NCBI GenBank assembly: GCA_029990175.1
Contig: JARKIP010000042.1
Location: 868,001-932,000, forward strand
Direction of reading: 5' to 3'
DNA from: Petunia secreta
Lineage: Eukaryota > Streptophyta > Magnoliopsida > Solanales > Solanaceae
Length of the DNA: 64,000 bases
The position numbers and the translations under genes are program-made. The notes beneath the pieces are model-generated. The model searched no databases. It had not been told where the DNA came from and worked only from the letters and a program-made list of their open reading frames with translations. Positions within the stretch are counted from its first letter, which is position 1; every line of letters starts with the position of its first letter. This document shows, piece by piece, positions 35,485 through 47,930 of this stretch.

Positions 35485-35830
35485 TGCAGTACAAGATACA
35501 TAACCGGGAGGAGTTCTCCCTTTTTTTGGCACATAATGTAGTAATAGAATGCTTAACATTAGTCCTTAGTGTCTATAGAATCACCTGGAGTAGTTACTCA
35601 GAGAATAACCTTGTTTCTGCTATTTTTTGTAAGCTGCTATGTACAAATGAAATGACAGTGGTCACTTCTTGCAGTACTCTTGAGGAGGTAAGGTCTCATA
35701 TCCCCCTCCTTCATGTATTTACTTATTGGATTTTAATATACAAGGTAGGGGTCAATGCCTTAACCCCCCAGCACCTCAATAATAAGAGGTGATTCTGGTT
35801 TTTGATAAAAAAAAAAAAAAAAAAAAAAAA
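31834..35830 (+). mobile_element. 5'-truncated L1-type LINE with target duplications
   Basis: Flanked by AACCAAGGAGGC at 31822-31833 and 35831-35842. It ends in a run of A (about 35808-35830). The 5' end is cut inside the endonuclease domain, typical of incomplete target-primed reverse transcription. The ORF is open from the left junction to 35484. Inserted in the 3' flank of eIF1A in the same orientation. Confidence 0.93.
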
Positions 35831-35842
35831 AACCAAGGAGGC

Positions 35843-37253
35843 GATGTTCAATTTTCAGGCCCGAGAGGATGACATTGTATTACTTTTCTTGTTTTGCCTT
35901 GAAAATGTAATATAAGCAGAGGAATTTTCAAGAGCTCAATTTTCAGGCACTTGACGCGTTATCATATTTGGTGTCAACCTGCAAAGAAGAACCAGTGACA
36001 GGCTTACTGTCTTTCAAGGCATAGCAATTGCAGCATTTGCTAACACAAATTATACTACAAAGTGAGTCAGGACTAATGGCATGTTGGTAACGTGACAATT
36101 GCGAGACAATCAGTTGAAGTCAGTTGTCTATAGATTTTCACATTGAGATAAGATCCAGCATTCTCGCCATATTCTAGATTCATGGACCCAATTTAATTTG
36201 TATATTACATGATCTGTTCAGCTTGTTTCCTGGCTCCATTTTCAGCTACATAAGGGATTCATACAGATACAAGACTGCTCGCAAACGTTCCAATCTGTCA
36301 GCAACATTTTGATTGCGACAGTTGAGATGACAATGGCTTACAAGGACTCACTAGGTGGAATATGATTATCAAAACTTGAAAATTGCAAGATTATCACAAA
36401 GTTTATTTTCTACTTAGCCCCGGAAAATTCTCAAGTTACACCAGGCAGAAACATAGAGAAAAAGTACTTTCTTGACCTATGATGTAGTGCAGGAAAAAAA
36501 CTACTTTTCTGTCGATAATACATGCTTAACACAGCCTTGAAGAAGAAAAAAATGAGCAGCCTTGAGAGGTAGCCTTACTCTAGGACCGTACCATAATAAA
36601 GGAAACAACAACATACCCTGTAAATATCCTACAAGTGGGGTCTGGGGAGGATGAGATGAACGAAGACCTTACCCCCACCAAGGTGGAGAGGCTGTTTCCG
36701 GTAGACCCTCGGCTAACCTTAATAAAGGAAGAAATAAAGAATTTCTTAAAACTAAAAACAGCTCTGAATAGAATTAGCCATTAGGAAGTGCTTTGGAAAG
36801 CACCAACTTCCTTATTACTGACAGCACAACTATGTGTGGGCACTCAATTGTGGTGCTGGTAGTTGGGACGTCACTGTGCTTCATCAGGACTGGGAGTGGG
36901 TAGGATACGTATGGAAAGAGCGGAAAGCCCTTATTGCATGTTGCAACATTGGCTCTTCGGCATAGTCATATGCTCCATTTCAAGAAATTCTTTGCCTTGT
37001 GCACTCAACTGACAGTCTTATTTACAGAGCATTTTGGTATAACAAGATGCAGAAATAGACCGAGCTATGAACACTATTAAATGAGAGCGAAACACAGAAT
37101 CTTTACTGAGAGATGTGCTAGGATAAAAGAAAATTGCATCAAAACATACTCTTATATCACATGATCATATGCCTTTTGTACAGGAAACAAGCAGCCGAAT
37201 TGAATTGGTGCTGGAATTAGTTCACTGTGAATTTGACATCCAATTACATGCTT
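35843..37253. other. Intergenic DNA between eIF1A/LINE and the CURT1A-like gene
   Basis: No gene seen apart from one SINE (36605-36720). The right end should contain the 3' UTR of the CURT1A-like gene on the minus strand. No clear poly(A) signal could be fixed. Confidence 0.45.
36605..36720 (+). mobile_element. SINE, common nightshade type
   Basis: Starts ACAACAACATACCCTGTAAA and contains CAAGTGGGGTCTGGGGAGG, GACCTTACCCC and GAGAGGCTGTTTCCGG. These are the hallmark phrases of a SINE abundant in Solanaceae. Flanked by perfect 10-bp duplications, AATAAAGGAA (36595-36604 and 36721-36730). Confidence 0.85.
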
Positions 37254-40200
37254 TTATAAAGTTCCCGCAATCTTCTTCTTCAATTCATCAATGTCTTCAG
37301 CCAATTCTTTTCTACTTGACTGTCAAGAAAAACAAGAATTGACATCTCTTATAAGCTGTTTCCATCTCCACGCAAACAATATGCCAAAACTAACAGTAGT
37401 CAAGTAATTTCTTGGTTATTTAAAAATCATGGAGCATTTTGTTCATGAAGGACCTGCTACGCAAGGTTGCTTCATCTCGTGGTATAAGATACTCTACAGA
37501 CCAACAGGAAATACTATAGAATCAAAAGTTGCCGAAATTTGATGATCTGTCATAACATGGTTTTCTGATGTGCATTACACTGAAACAGACAGCGCAATGA
37601 TAGTATTGAAATATCTCGGTTTTGGCTGGTTTCACAGGATGAGTATGGTGGAATGTGATGCAGAGAGGAGTTACCAGAGCTAGCCGTAGGCCCTATTTTA
37701 TTGATTTAGCTTAATATAGGTTCATCCACAAATACTAAACTTTGAGACTGGATTTTCTTGCTAAAATACATTGGTCACAAAGCTTAGTTGACACCTGGAA
37801 GAAAAAAAGATATCAGACCCCTTGCAAACACGGGCAAAGAAACCAGCCCTACAAGGTGCTTAGATGGGTATTCCAATAATGCTTTCAAGACTGCAACTGG
37901 TCCACAACAAGAACATCTAGCCTCTTGGAGAAAGGCAAGATAATGACTGACTGACACAGAGAGTTGGAAGCTCTATATGACATTTTATTGCTTACATTCG
38001 GTGTATAGAAAAGATGATACAGAAAACTACTAGTTTATAGAAGTTCAACCTTTCAAATATTTGCCCAATAAGCCTATTTTAACATATCAGGGAAAGAAAA
38101 ACTAGCCCTCAGTTTGCTTTAATCAACGCGCCCTTCTAGACCTCAAGTGAAAATCTACAGAAATGTGATTCCAACAGAAAAACGTTTGTTTGAATACGTT
38201 TTATGGTATAGTGTTGAAATGTTAAGAGAACATACTAGGCCAGCAATATTACCTTGAAGAGAAGGTAGCGGTAGACAAACCATCCAGTATATCCAAGTCC
38301 CACCAACTCCATGACATTTGGGAGCTGCAGAAAGGGGAAGAAGATCATAGTTGGACCAGACCACAGAAGATAATCTGAAGTACAGGATTTCAGTATACAG
38401 ATAAATGGAAATTCAAAAACCTATAGCAGGGAAAAAAACCCGTAACTTTTTTAATGCAGTTCATAAAGCAAGAAAATTATCCATCAATCTACTTACCAGA
38501 GGAACTGAGTTGATGGCACCAACAACGATTGAAGACAGCCAAATCGCAACAATTGCCCCACCACCGTAAAGTAGAACTGTTGACTTGTCTTCAACAGCAT
38601 CCCACTGTGAGCATTTAGTAGATATTCGAGGTGAGTTAGACATAAAGCAAATCATTCATATAACAACAAAAGGATAAGAATTAATCAAATCCTAATCTGC
38701 TATTGAAAAGTTATCTATTCCGTCAGTAAACTGAAATGCATCTCTAATATTTTTTAGTTCTATTCAAGGGACTCCCAAGTTCCCAGCGTGTCTTCATTGG
38801 AAAAATTCTACATTGCAAAATCTGTACTACACAAAATTAGAGAGCATTAGCAGACAAAAACTTTATGAAAAACTCTAATTTAGGTTAAAAAAAAAGAACC
38901 TATGGTTGCACTGAACGCTGATGTCAAAGTGTTTGATAGTTATTATAGTTTACTTATTGTATTGTAATTAGTTATGTTTCCTTGTTTAGTCCTAGGACTC
39001 ATTGTATAAATATACCTCCTCATAGGTTGTAGTACTTATTCAAAAATAATAGAAGATTTTTCCTGAAAATCTACATGGTATCAGAATCCGCTGCCTTTTG
39101 CAGCCTAGGGTTTCACGTGTCACTCTAAGATGTCAAGTTTTTTCTTCCTCCGGTGACTGTCCGCTTCAATCAAGCTTTTCGTTCGTTGTTTGAAAAAACT
39201 AGAACCACCAGAAGCTTCCTCGTGCATCGGCGACCAAACCCCAGTCACAGCCGCTGCTGAAAAGACACCCCCACGCGCTGCCACGCTCCACCAACAGCCT
39301 CGACTCCGGCGACCCGCGTGAGGTGATTTTCAGCGACCTTTTCTTCAGATTTTTTTTTTCTGTTACGGTCGCTGGCTCATTCTGAGCCTACGCACACATG
39401 TTTCAGTGTTTTTCGATTAGACAGTCAACTTTCCAGCGAGTTTTTTTAACTTTCTAGCCACTGTTTCTGCCAGATCTAGTTGCTGCCAGGTTTCAAAAAA
39501 TTTTTGGTACCAAAATTTTGTTCGTTCCAGGTTCAAGGTATACTTTTTGGTTGGTGTGATTTTTTTGACTTATTGGAGACATAAAGATGAATAGTCTGTC
39601 CAAACTTTACTTTCCATCTGTGGCAACATCCAATTATGTACAATCAGGTACTGCCTTTACTGCTCACCTAAATTCTTGGATTATTGATTCTGGTGCGAAT
39701 AGACACATGAGAGGCTCCTCTAAAAGCTTGCAAAATTACTCTCCATGTCTCAAAAAGGATTATGTCAGAATAGCCGATGGGTCTTTAGCTCGTATCTATG
39801 GAACAGGTTCTATTGTCTGTACACCCAATATTATATTATCATCCGTTCTCCGTTCTCCATCTATCTGAGTTTCCTGATAATTTGTTATCTATTAATTCCA
39901 TCACCAAAGACCTAAACTGTAAAATCGAGTTCTTCCCTGATCATTGTATTTTTCAGGATCTTCAAACAGGGAAGGCGAGGGAAGGTGATTGGCAGTAGTA
40001 GATTGATGATGGCTCGATTGAGAGATTCAAGGCAAGATTGGTGGCTAAGGAATTCACTCAAACTTATGGAGTGGATTATCAGGAGACATTTGCTCCGGTT
40101 GCAAAAATGAACACCATAAGAATCCTTTTATCTTGTGCAACTAATTTGTATTGGGACTTGCAGCAATTTGATGTAAAGAATGCATTTCTTCATGGAAATT

Positions 40201-43200
40201 TAAAAGAAGAAGTGTATATGGAGATTCCTCCCGGATTTAATACGAACAGAGTCGAGGAAAGGTGTGCAAACTGAAGAAAGCCTTGTACAGGTTGAAGCAA
40301 TCCCCTAGAGCGTAGTTTGACAAATTCCGCAAAGCTATGATCTCCTTTGGTTACAGACAAAGCAATGCTAATCATACCCTCTTCATAAGGCATAAAAAGG
40401 GTAAACTCACTCTTCTCATAGTTTATGTTGATGACATTGTAATGACAGGAGATGACAAAGAGGAGATGACCCGATTGAAAAAGTTGTTGGCAAAGGAATT
40501 TGAAATCAAGGATCTAGGAAAACTCCAGTACTTCTTGGGAATCGAGGTTGCTAGATCAAATAGAGGGATCTTTATTTCTCAAAGGAAGTATATTCTCGAT
40601 CTCTTGAAAGAAACTGATATGCTAGGTTGCAAGCCAGCTGAATCGCCCATTAAAAATAATCACAAGTTACAAGCAGGGATTGGAGAGCAGCTGACGAAGA
40701 GAGATATCAGAGATTGGTTGGAACTCATTTATCTCTCTCACACTAGACCAGACATAGCTTATCCAATCAGTTTGGTTAGTCAATTCATGCATGATCCCCG
40801 AGATCCTCATATGCAAGCTGTCTTTCACATCTTGAGATATCTGAAGTCTGCTCCAGGGAGAGATTTGCTTTTCTCTAAGCATGGTCACCTCCTAATAGAA
40901 GCCTTTACAGACGCGGATTGGGTTGGATCTCTAGATGAGAGAAGATCTACCTCTGGCTACTGTACTTTCGTAGGAGGGAACTTAGTTACTTGGAGAAGCA
41001 AGAAGCAAAGTGTTGTGGCTAGATTCAGTGCTGAAGATGAATATAGAGCTATGGCCCAGGGGGTTTGTGAACTTCTTTGGCTTCGAAGGTTACTGAAGGA
41101 ATTGAGAATGTTTGGAAAAGGGAAACTTTCCTTGTACAGTATTGCTCAAAATCTTGTCCAACATGATCGAACAAAGCATGAAGAGATTGATCGACACTCC
41201 ATTAAAGAAAAGGTTGCTAATAGTACCTTGAATTTGTTGTATGTTCCATCAGAACAACAACTGACAGATGTGCTCACAAAAGTTCTCAACAAAAAGGATT
41301 TTCATACTTTGGTTTGCAAGTTGGGCATGCACAACATATTTGCACCAACTTGAGGGAGAGTGTTGATAGTTATTATAGTAGTATCCTTTTCCTTATTGTA
41401 TTGTAATTAGTTATGTTTCCTTGTTCATTCCTAGGACTCATTGAATAAATATACCTCCTCATAGGTTGTAATACTTATTCAGAAATAATAGAAGATTTTT
41501 CCTTCTCTGAAAATCTACACAAAGCTATCATGAGACTGTACTATTCATTAACTTTTAGAGTCAGGTATTACTAATTTCACTTTGATGACAAGTTATTTAA
41601 ATTGAAGAAAATTTCAATACACTACAAATATATAATAAACTGACAAACCCTGTTCAATAAATAATTTGCAGAAGTAACTAACACTCATGTACAGACAACA
41701 TTTAAAATTCTGTTTAATTTCAAGAGATGCAGATAAAGAGATATTGTGTACCAAATGACTTGATTAAATGCAACAGAGAAGATGCAACTTTTTTCAGGTG
41801 GTCAGCCATCCAGTTTACCTTTTCTTTTAGATCTGTTAATAGTTCACCGGTATCAACAGAAGTTTCTTCAGATGAAGTGGCTTTAACCTGGAGTAGCGAA
41901 GACCTCCTTGACTCTGTCACAAAAATCAACAAAAATCATAGGCACAGAAATAGGAATAAGTACTATCTCTGTTAAACAGAGAAGTGCAGACCAATACAAT
42001 GGTTATCCAGTTGTATTTCAGGTTTATGAAAGTAATAGTGTTAAGACAGCAAGACGAGGTTCTGTCTCATCTGCTCTTGGACCTTTTCTGCATTAAACCT
42101 TTCTGATTTCAAGATACAAAAGAATTCCAGCTTTGGCAAGGGATTACTGCAAGTTTTGGTTCTATTTACACAGTATTATCACAATGTTCATGGTGATGAT
42201 CTCTATTATTAGTCCTCTGAATAGAAGTACAAAAACCGTAAGATTTCCACACTAATGTGCATTAGAATAAAGACTATGGGGTTTTCCTCCACATTGCATA
42301 GATACGCCAGGTCCCTACTCCATTAGTAATGCATGGAAAAATTTTGAACCTCCAATACCAATTGAAAACACAAAAGAAAAGTTTTTGTAGATAAAAAAAT
42401 TCTAGGTTTAGTATCACTTCACAGTTCATCAAAAAGGTATCCCAATATAGTAACGTACAAAATCAAATTCCTGCTGATTATGGAGACAAAGAAATGGCTA
42501 CCTCCAGCTTGCTATCTATATTCAGATACCATTTTCCTTGTTATAAGGACCCTTAAAGTGGTTCCAAATACCAATTCCAAAATAGCAGTGGATCAAAGCA
42601 ATTAGGAAAGATAATCACTGAGTAAAGCAGGACCAGACTGAAGTAGCACATGATATGAAGCTCCCATATCATAATTAAGTGGTACATGAGCTAACTGTAA
42701 TTTAGATTATCAAAGCTAAGCTAAAAGTAATTAAACCAAGGTATGATTCTTAGCTTCTTAAATGCTTAGTCAGTCAAAGTTACAACAGTGTTTAGTTTAA
42801 GACCAAATGGTTAAGCTTCTACTCAAGTCATCAAAATGTGGAAGTATTTAACAATCAATGTAGCAGACTAGCAAAAGCAATTCAATTATATCAGTGCTAA
42901 AGTTAGCACCTTTTCTACCATAGGGATAATTATTTTCAAACTTCTCAGCATGACAGTTTGAAAGGAATATACCAGGAATCTAAGCTGTTAAAGTGCTAAA
43001 ACTAATGCAGGATCTTTCCAGAAAGAGTCATAAAAGAAAACATAATGAGCCTATTTACTAAATATAATGTAGTACTAGTATCATATTAGTGTTGCCAAAG
43101 AAAACCAAACAATAGTCAAAAATCGATTCATTGAGAAACATCACATGACATCAGAGTCTAAAATGAAAATAGTTTAATAAATTTAAATTCTTGAAAATCA

Positions 43201-44097
43201 TGAAAGTGTACAAAAGTCAAAATGCGGCAAACATTTCAAAATATATCATAACAAAAAGAGTGCTTTATTGGGTAAAAATTGGTTGGCCACATTGTTGCCA
43301 GGTGTCCAGATACGTGGCATGGTTAGATAAGCTGACAGAGATTAACGTGTCTCCAAGTGACACGCGTACAACATAATGGCAACCGAAAAAGGATCGACTC
43401 TTCAGATTGACAAACGGACGCTCACAACTGCGGGCAGGCTATACGGACACACAAACAGATAGAGACCTCAAGCTCAACTGACTCTGCTATCTTTGGGCCA
43501 GCCTCTATCAAGTCCAACGGCCTAATCTATCCACTAAGAGACCTGGGAGAGTGGAAAGCTGCAGTTATTTAGGACTCTACACCTATAAATACACCCTCTC
43601 CCCTTTATTTGTAACCCCTATTCATTGCTATTATTTTACGGCTTTTACTGATTTCGTTAAGCTTTGTTACTGCTATTTTTCAACGCTGTCATTGTTGCTA
43701 GTGCCATTTGAAGCCTTACTCGGCCAAAATGAATAAGATCTACTTTACTCTTGCTTTCATTTGCTTCTCTATTTCATTATTGTTCATATAATAATTGCTT
43801 ATATCAGTCTTATAAAGTCAATTACTGGTTTATTTGCCTAACCTCACATAGATCAGTAACCGAATTTAGGGAACGCAAGTAAATTAGAACGGACAAAATA
43901 TTACTCCACAAACAGTAGGACAAAAAAAAAATGCAAGAAAGAATACCTGCAAATTTGGAGGAAGTGGAAAAGATAGGAGCAGAAACACGATATGGCAAGT
44001 AAGGTAATGCAAAGTAGTGAGGTGGGGTGGTGGAGCAAAGAGGGAAACGAGTAGTAAAGACAGCAGTGGCATTCATGCAAGTAGAAGTTGCTGCCAT
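37254..44097 (-). CDS. CURT1A: CURVATURE THYLAKOID 1A-like chloroplast protein
   Basis: Five minus-strand exons: 44097-43947, 41913-41819, 38604-38497, 38324-38253 and 37319-37254. Splice sites are GT-AG and phases agree, giving 163 aa. Residues 1 to about 60 are Ser/Thr-rich and fit a chloroplast transit peptide. Then come [20 protein letters not shown] and [11 protein letters not shown], the first membrane segment ([20 protein letters not shown], about 93-112), a second (about 122-141; [16 protein letters not shown]) and an amphipathic tail ([17 protein letters not shown]). Family knowledge: CURT1 proteins oligomerise at grana margins and bend thylakoid membranes. Coding exons look intact, but a copia element sits in intron 2, an LTR-like block in intron 1, and a MULE begins 62 bp before the start codon. 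Confidence 0.93.
38930..41519 (+). mobile_element. Internally deleted Ty1/copia element in CURT1A intron 2
   Basis: Short LTRs, 38930-39075 (146 bp) and 41361-41519 (159 bp), start TGTT and end CTACA, and are flanked by CAAAG (38925-38929, 41520-41524). The Met-type primer site TGGTATCAGA follows the left LTR; the purine tract TGAGGGAGAG precedes the right one. The internal part keeps a protease piece ([11 protein letters not shown] at about 39680), then RT ([24 protein letters not shown]) and RNase H ([17 protein letters not shown]). Gag is decayed and integrase is deleted. It is antisense to the host gene. Several stops interrupt it. Confidence 0.92.
39587..41353 (+). pseudogene. Copia pol remnant (protease, RT, RNase H)
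   Basis: Frame 39587-39868 has the D-S-G protease motif and then stops. Frame 40038-40274 carries the first RT motifs ([13 protein letters not shown]). Frame 40337-41353 carries the YVDD catalytic motif and the full RNase H through [15 protein letters not shown]. Integrase sequence, expected between protease and RT, is absent. This explains the 2.6-kb total length against about 5 kb for complete copia elements. Confidence 0.85.
43264..43830 (+). mobile_element. LTR-like sequence in CURT1A intron 1
   Basis: Begins TTTATTGGGTAAAAATTGG, close to the TGTATTGGGTGAAAATTG start of the Tat-like LTRs. It has a GC-richer U3-like part, a TATA box in CCTATAAATACACC (about 43580-43593) and a T-rich R/U5-like part. 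No second LTR, no coding region and no clear target duplication. Right end approximate. Confidence 0.45.
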
Positions 44098-44730
44098 TTT
44101 GCCGCGTCTCACTACACTAAATTCTTGTTGCTTTACTAGTCTATGGTTAAACCAGTCTTGGAGAAAATGACACAAAAAGGTCCTCCCAAGTGTGGAATGA
44201 AAAAAAGGGTCCTCTATTTTATTTTTGCTTTTCTTTTCTCTCAAATGGGGGATTAAGTGTAAGTGGGGGGTGATTACACACTTTTAAAAATTGTGGGACA
44301 AAATTAAAACACCCAAAACATAAAAACTAACCCACTACTCCTACCTACCCTTTACCCCCAACATCAGATTTTGAAAAATCAAAACACTCCAAACATCCCC
44401 AAACATTTCCCAAAAATCAAATACGACCCGCGTCCAACCCGATTTCGACCTGGATTTTTTTCTCAAAATCGGACTGTCAAACTCATCCATTGTCACCGAA
44501 TCACTATTGTAAGTCTTCTCCGACACCAACATTGTTGTTTTCTTCATTTGTTTTCATGATTTTACCAATTTTTTGATCGAGTTTTGTTGTTAACAAAAAA
44601 CCGTAGAATTTTGTTTTAAAAGTTATGTTTGTTTATGATTCTGTCTGGGTCGATTTGGGACGAGGAAATGATGAAGTTTTGACTGATTTTTTTGTGTAGT
44701 TGCCGGTGATATTGTTAAACAAAATCCGTT

Positions 44731-44900
44731 TGTTTCAAACATCCCGTAAGATGTTTGAAACATCTGTGTTGTGTTTGGCCATATCGCCGGATGTTTAGCC
44801 GGAGATGATTCAAACATCAATAGAGATGTTTAAACATCATCCCCTGTAGAATACAAACATTAAGCGTGATGTTTAAACATTACTCGTGATGTTTGAACTG
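44731..44900. repeat. Palindrome array A (upstream of the DUF1985 gene)
   Basis: Two perfect ATGTTTAAACAT and several variants (ATGTTTGAAACAT, half sites AAACAT). Spacers of 8 bp such as CCCGTAAG, CAATAGAG and TAAGCGTG are mixed with degenerate gaps. It lies upstream of the TATA box at 45034. Confidence 0.85.
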
Positions 44901-45033
44901 CATTTTTAAAACATGTTTCCTATTCTTAAAACTTGTGAAGAGTGGTAATAACAAGCCTAATGTACACAATCATGATAGTTGTATATTTTGAATAGGAAAT
45001 GGGCCTCAAGTTTTTTGAACCATATTTTGTTCT

Positions 45034-45041
45034 TATAAATA
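45034..45041 (+). promoter_or_regulatory. Candidate TATA box of the DUF1985/Ulp1-like gene
   Basis: TATAAATA, 50 bp before the ATG at 45092, a spacing that leaves a short leader. It is downstream of palindrome array A. Confidence 0.5.
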
Positions 45042-45625
45042 TGGGAAATACGTGTAAAGAAACTTATTTGTTATTTGTGTATATAGGCAACATGCCCCCC
45101 AAAAAAAGGCAACTGGTAAAGGCTACGGCTGCTGCTGCTAAGAAGGTCTAGAAGACCACAGCCAAAGCCACATACAGGCAAATTCCCTTGGAATCTGAAA
45201 GTGAATCTCCTCGTGCAAAAAGACAGAGAAGCAGGGCAGTACCGGATCTTTTACAGGTCTCTTTCGAGAGCCCAAACGCTAGTCGTGCTAGTCGTGCTAG
45301 TTGTGCTAGTCAAGCTAGTCGGGATCTTAGCAAAAATCAACACGAAGAGGAACAACAAAGATCAAGAAGCAGTGAAGAAGGTACAGAGGATGCAGAAGCA
45401 GCAGAGCCAAGTAATGAACAAAGGGGAGAAAGTAGGGGTAGTGCTATGCCTCAAGTTAGAGTTAGTGAGGCAAGGGAAGGAAGAACAAAAGCGGTTCATG
45501 ATTTGCCTGCTAGAACAGAAGAAACAACAGAAGCAACAACACAAGCAACAACAGAAGCAACAACAGAAGCAACAGCAGAGGATCAATTTGTAGAGGCTAT
45601 AGAACAGGAGGTAATATCGAAGCTT

Positions 45626-45830
45626 ATGTTTACACATCTTGTATGATGTTTCAAACATATACGAATATGTTCAAACATCACTCTGAATGTTTCAAACATT
45701 TTATATTATGTTTCAAACATAATAAATGATGTTTGGATTTATTTCAAACATTATAGATTATGTTCCAAACATATTATAAGATGTTGGAAACATATTGGAT
45801 GATGTTTAAACATCTTAACAATGTTTAACC
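45626..45830. repeat. Palindrome array B (intron 1 of the DUF1985 gene)
   Basis: Mostly 13-bp variants such as ATGTTTCAAACAT and ATGTTGGAAACAT, spaced by 8 bp (ATACGAAT, CACTCTGA, TTTATATT). One perfect 12-mer. Confined to the intron 45611-45896. Confidence 0.88.
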
Positions 45831-46822
45831 CATGAAAATGTTTTCTTCATTAGAAATGTGACTGTGTAATAATTATTTTTCTTGTATCAATTTCAGGTGG
45901 AGTTGGCTGATGAGGTTACCCCATGCATAAAGACTGACCTACCTGATTTGAGTCAAATGAAGATGTGGATGGAGTATAATAATGCGTTCGCAACAAAGAA
46001 GGTGACGGTCAGATCATCACTGCACTCGAAGTTGGATAAATTTCGTAAAGCTTTACATCATTTTAATCTAATGGATAGATTCAAGGAAAGCTGTTTCGGG
46101 CACCTAATCGATTTGCCCAAGTGTGTGTTTGCTCCAAAGCTGGTTCACAATATTTTACTTCGCCGGGTTATTTGTCAAAAGAAGTTTGAGGCGTGGTTTA
46201 AATTCCATGAACTGCCTCTTCGTTTTGGGATGCAGGAGTTTGCCCTGATGACAAGATTGAGTTGTGCCCTACCTCCCCCTGATGATTTCATGGATGAAGC
46301 CCGTAAGGGGATTTGGTTTCAAGGAAGGGGAAGAAGGCTGCAAGTAGTGATTATATTCTGGAACTGATAGAGAGTGAAGACCTGGTGACTGATGATGACA
46401 TAAGGTTCAGTTTATGTTTGTGTTGGTTCGAGCACCAAGTGTTGTGTTCAAAGGACACTAATAGTGGTATTGAGGAATGGGTTGTTTGTCTTGCGAGCAC
46501 CCCTGAATACTTTTACAAGTACCCATGGGGAAGAAAAAGCTTTGACTTGACTGTGTTTTATATCCTGAAGGATTTTACAAGCTGGAAGGCTCCTGAGAAT
46601 AGCTACACACTGTATGGATTTCCATGGGCTTTCATGGCATGGGTGTTAGAGGCTATTCCGGCACTTAGGCTAAGGGAATACCCTAAGGAGAAGACAATAC
46701 CACGGATGAAACGTTGGTTGGGGGATAAGGTAGAAAAGGACCCAGATGCAGTGTTCCAGCATGTTGACATCCAGGTAGGATTTCTTTTACTCCCCAGTTC
46801 TTTCACATTCAACACTGCATTA

Positions 46823-47043
46823 TTTGCTTAAACATTAGTAGTGATGTTTAAACATTACACAAAATGTTTAAACATTATACTAAATGTTTAAACACCTGTA
46901 CTGATGTTTAAATGTTACAATAAATGCTTAAACATTAGTAGTGATGTTTAAACATTACACGAAATGTTTAAACATTAGTCGTGATGTTTAAACACTGGTA
47001 CTGATGTTTAAATGTTACAATAAATGCTTAATCATTAGTTTTA
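46823..47043. repeat. Palindrome array C (intron 2 of the DUF1985 gene)
   Basis: A strict 20-bp period for about ten units. Spacers include TACACAAA, TATACTAA, CTGTACTG, TACAATAA and TAGTAGTG. A five-unit block appears duplicated within the array, since TACAATAA and TAGTAGTG recur in the same order. Four perfect 12-mers. The array fills the intron 46775-47067. Confidence 0.92.
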
Positions 47044-47930
47044 ACATTTGTGGTTATTTTATTGCAGGAGGTGCACCCTTACCTCGTACCCACACCCAAA
47101 GAGTTGAGGGATGTGCTGCATGACTTTGTGCCATTTGAGGATGTAGAAGACATGGTGATTGATGGCTTGATGCGGGAGTTAGATGGGGTGACAATGTTGA
47201 GGAAACAAGCTGTTGTTCCTAACACCCCTCTAGAACATGTTGTGCTAAGTCGTGGTGCAATGTTGACGGGATACAGTGGGGGCAAGGGTGCTGATCTTTT
47301 TGGAGCAAGTGGAAGAGAGTACACTGGAATTGCTGGGGATCTTTTTGGATATGCTAGAAGGAAGGATGAGGGTAGAGGAGGAGTTATTGGAAGAGAAGAA
47401 GATGGCAGCAGTAGAGGACCTGCAAGAAGAAAAGAAGATGGTGGAAGTACTAGAGGAGTAGTTGTGAGGAGAGAAGAAGCAGTTGTGGGTACGTCGACTG
47501 GAGAGTGCACTTGCAAATGCTTAAAGTGCAAGGAAGACACAGATAAATTGTTGTTGAAGGTTGGTGGGATTGAGACTATGTTAGTTGAGATGAAGGAAAT
47601 CATGAAAACACAGGTGCCCAAGAGAGTAGGTTTGAGAAGCATCTTCCCTAGTAGAGTTATGAAATCCCCATTTACTGCTTCAGGAAGAAAGGGGAAGAAG
47701 AAAACAGTGAGGGGGAAGATTGATATCTACAAGCCTGTGGATAAGAAGAGCAAAGATGCATTGGATGCCTTCTTGGCAGAGAAGAAAAATGAAAAAAGTC
47801 CACTGTTTCTTGGGCATGAGTACAATTACAAGGATCTGGAAGAAATCATTAGAATGGAAAACAGTTTGAAGGAAAAGGTACACGCAATTCACCCTAATTC
47901 TTTTTTCTTAGTGCATATATCAGATCAGAT

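Noticed and set aside
46302..46324. Intron explaining the frame change in the DUF1985 exon
   Set aside because: GTAAGG and a following AG exist, but they would define an intron of about 20 bases, too short to be spliced. A one-base frameshift is more likely.
47079..47642. 187-codon minus-strand ORF in the DUF1985 third exon
   Set aside because: It is the shadow of the Glu/Arg/Gly-rich coding strand, with low-complexity Ser/Leu/Pro composition and no motif.
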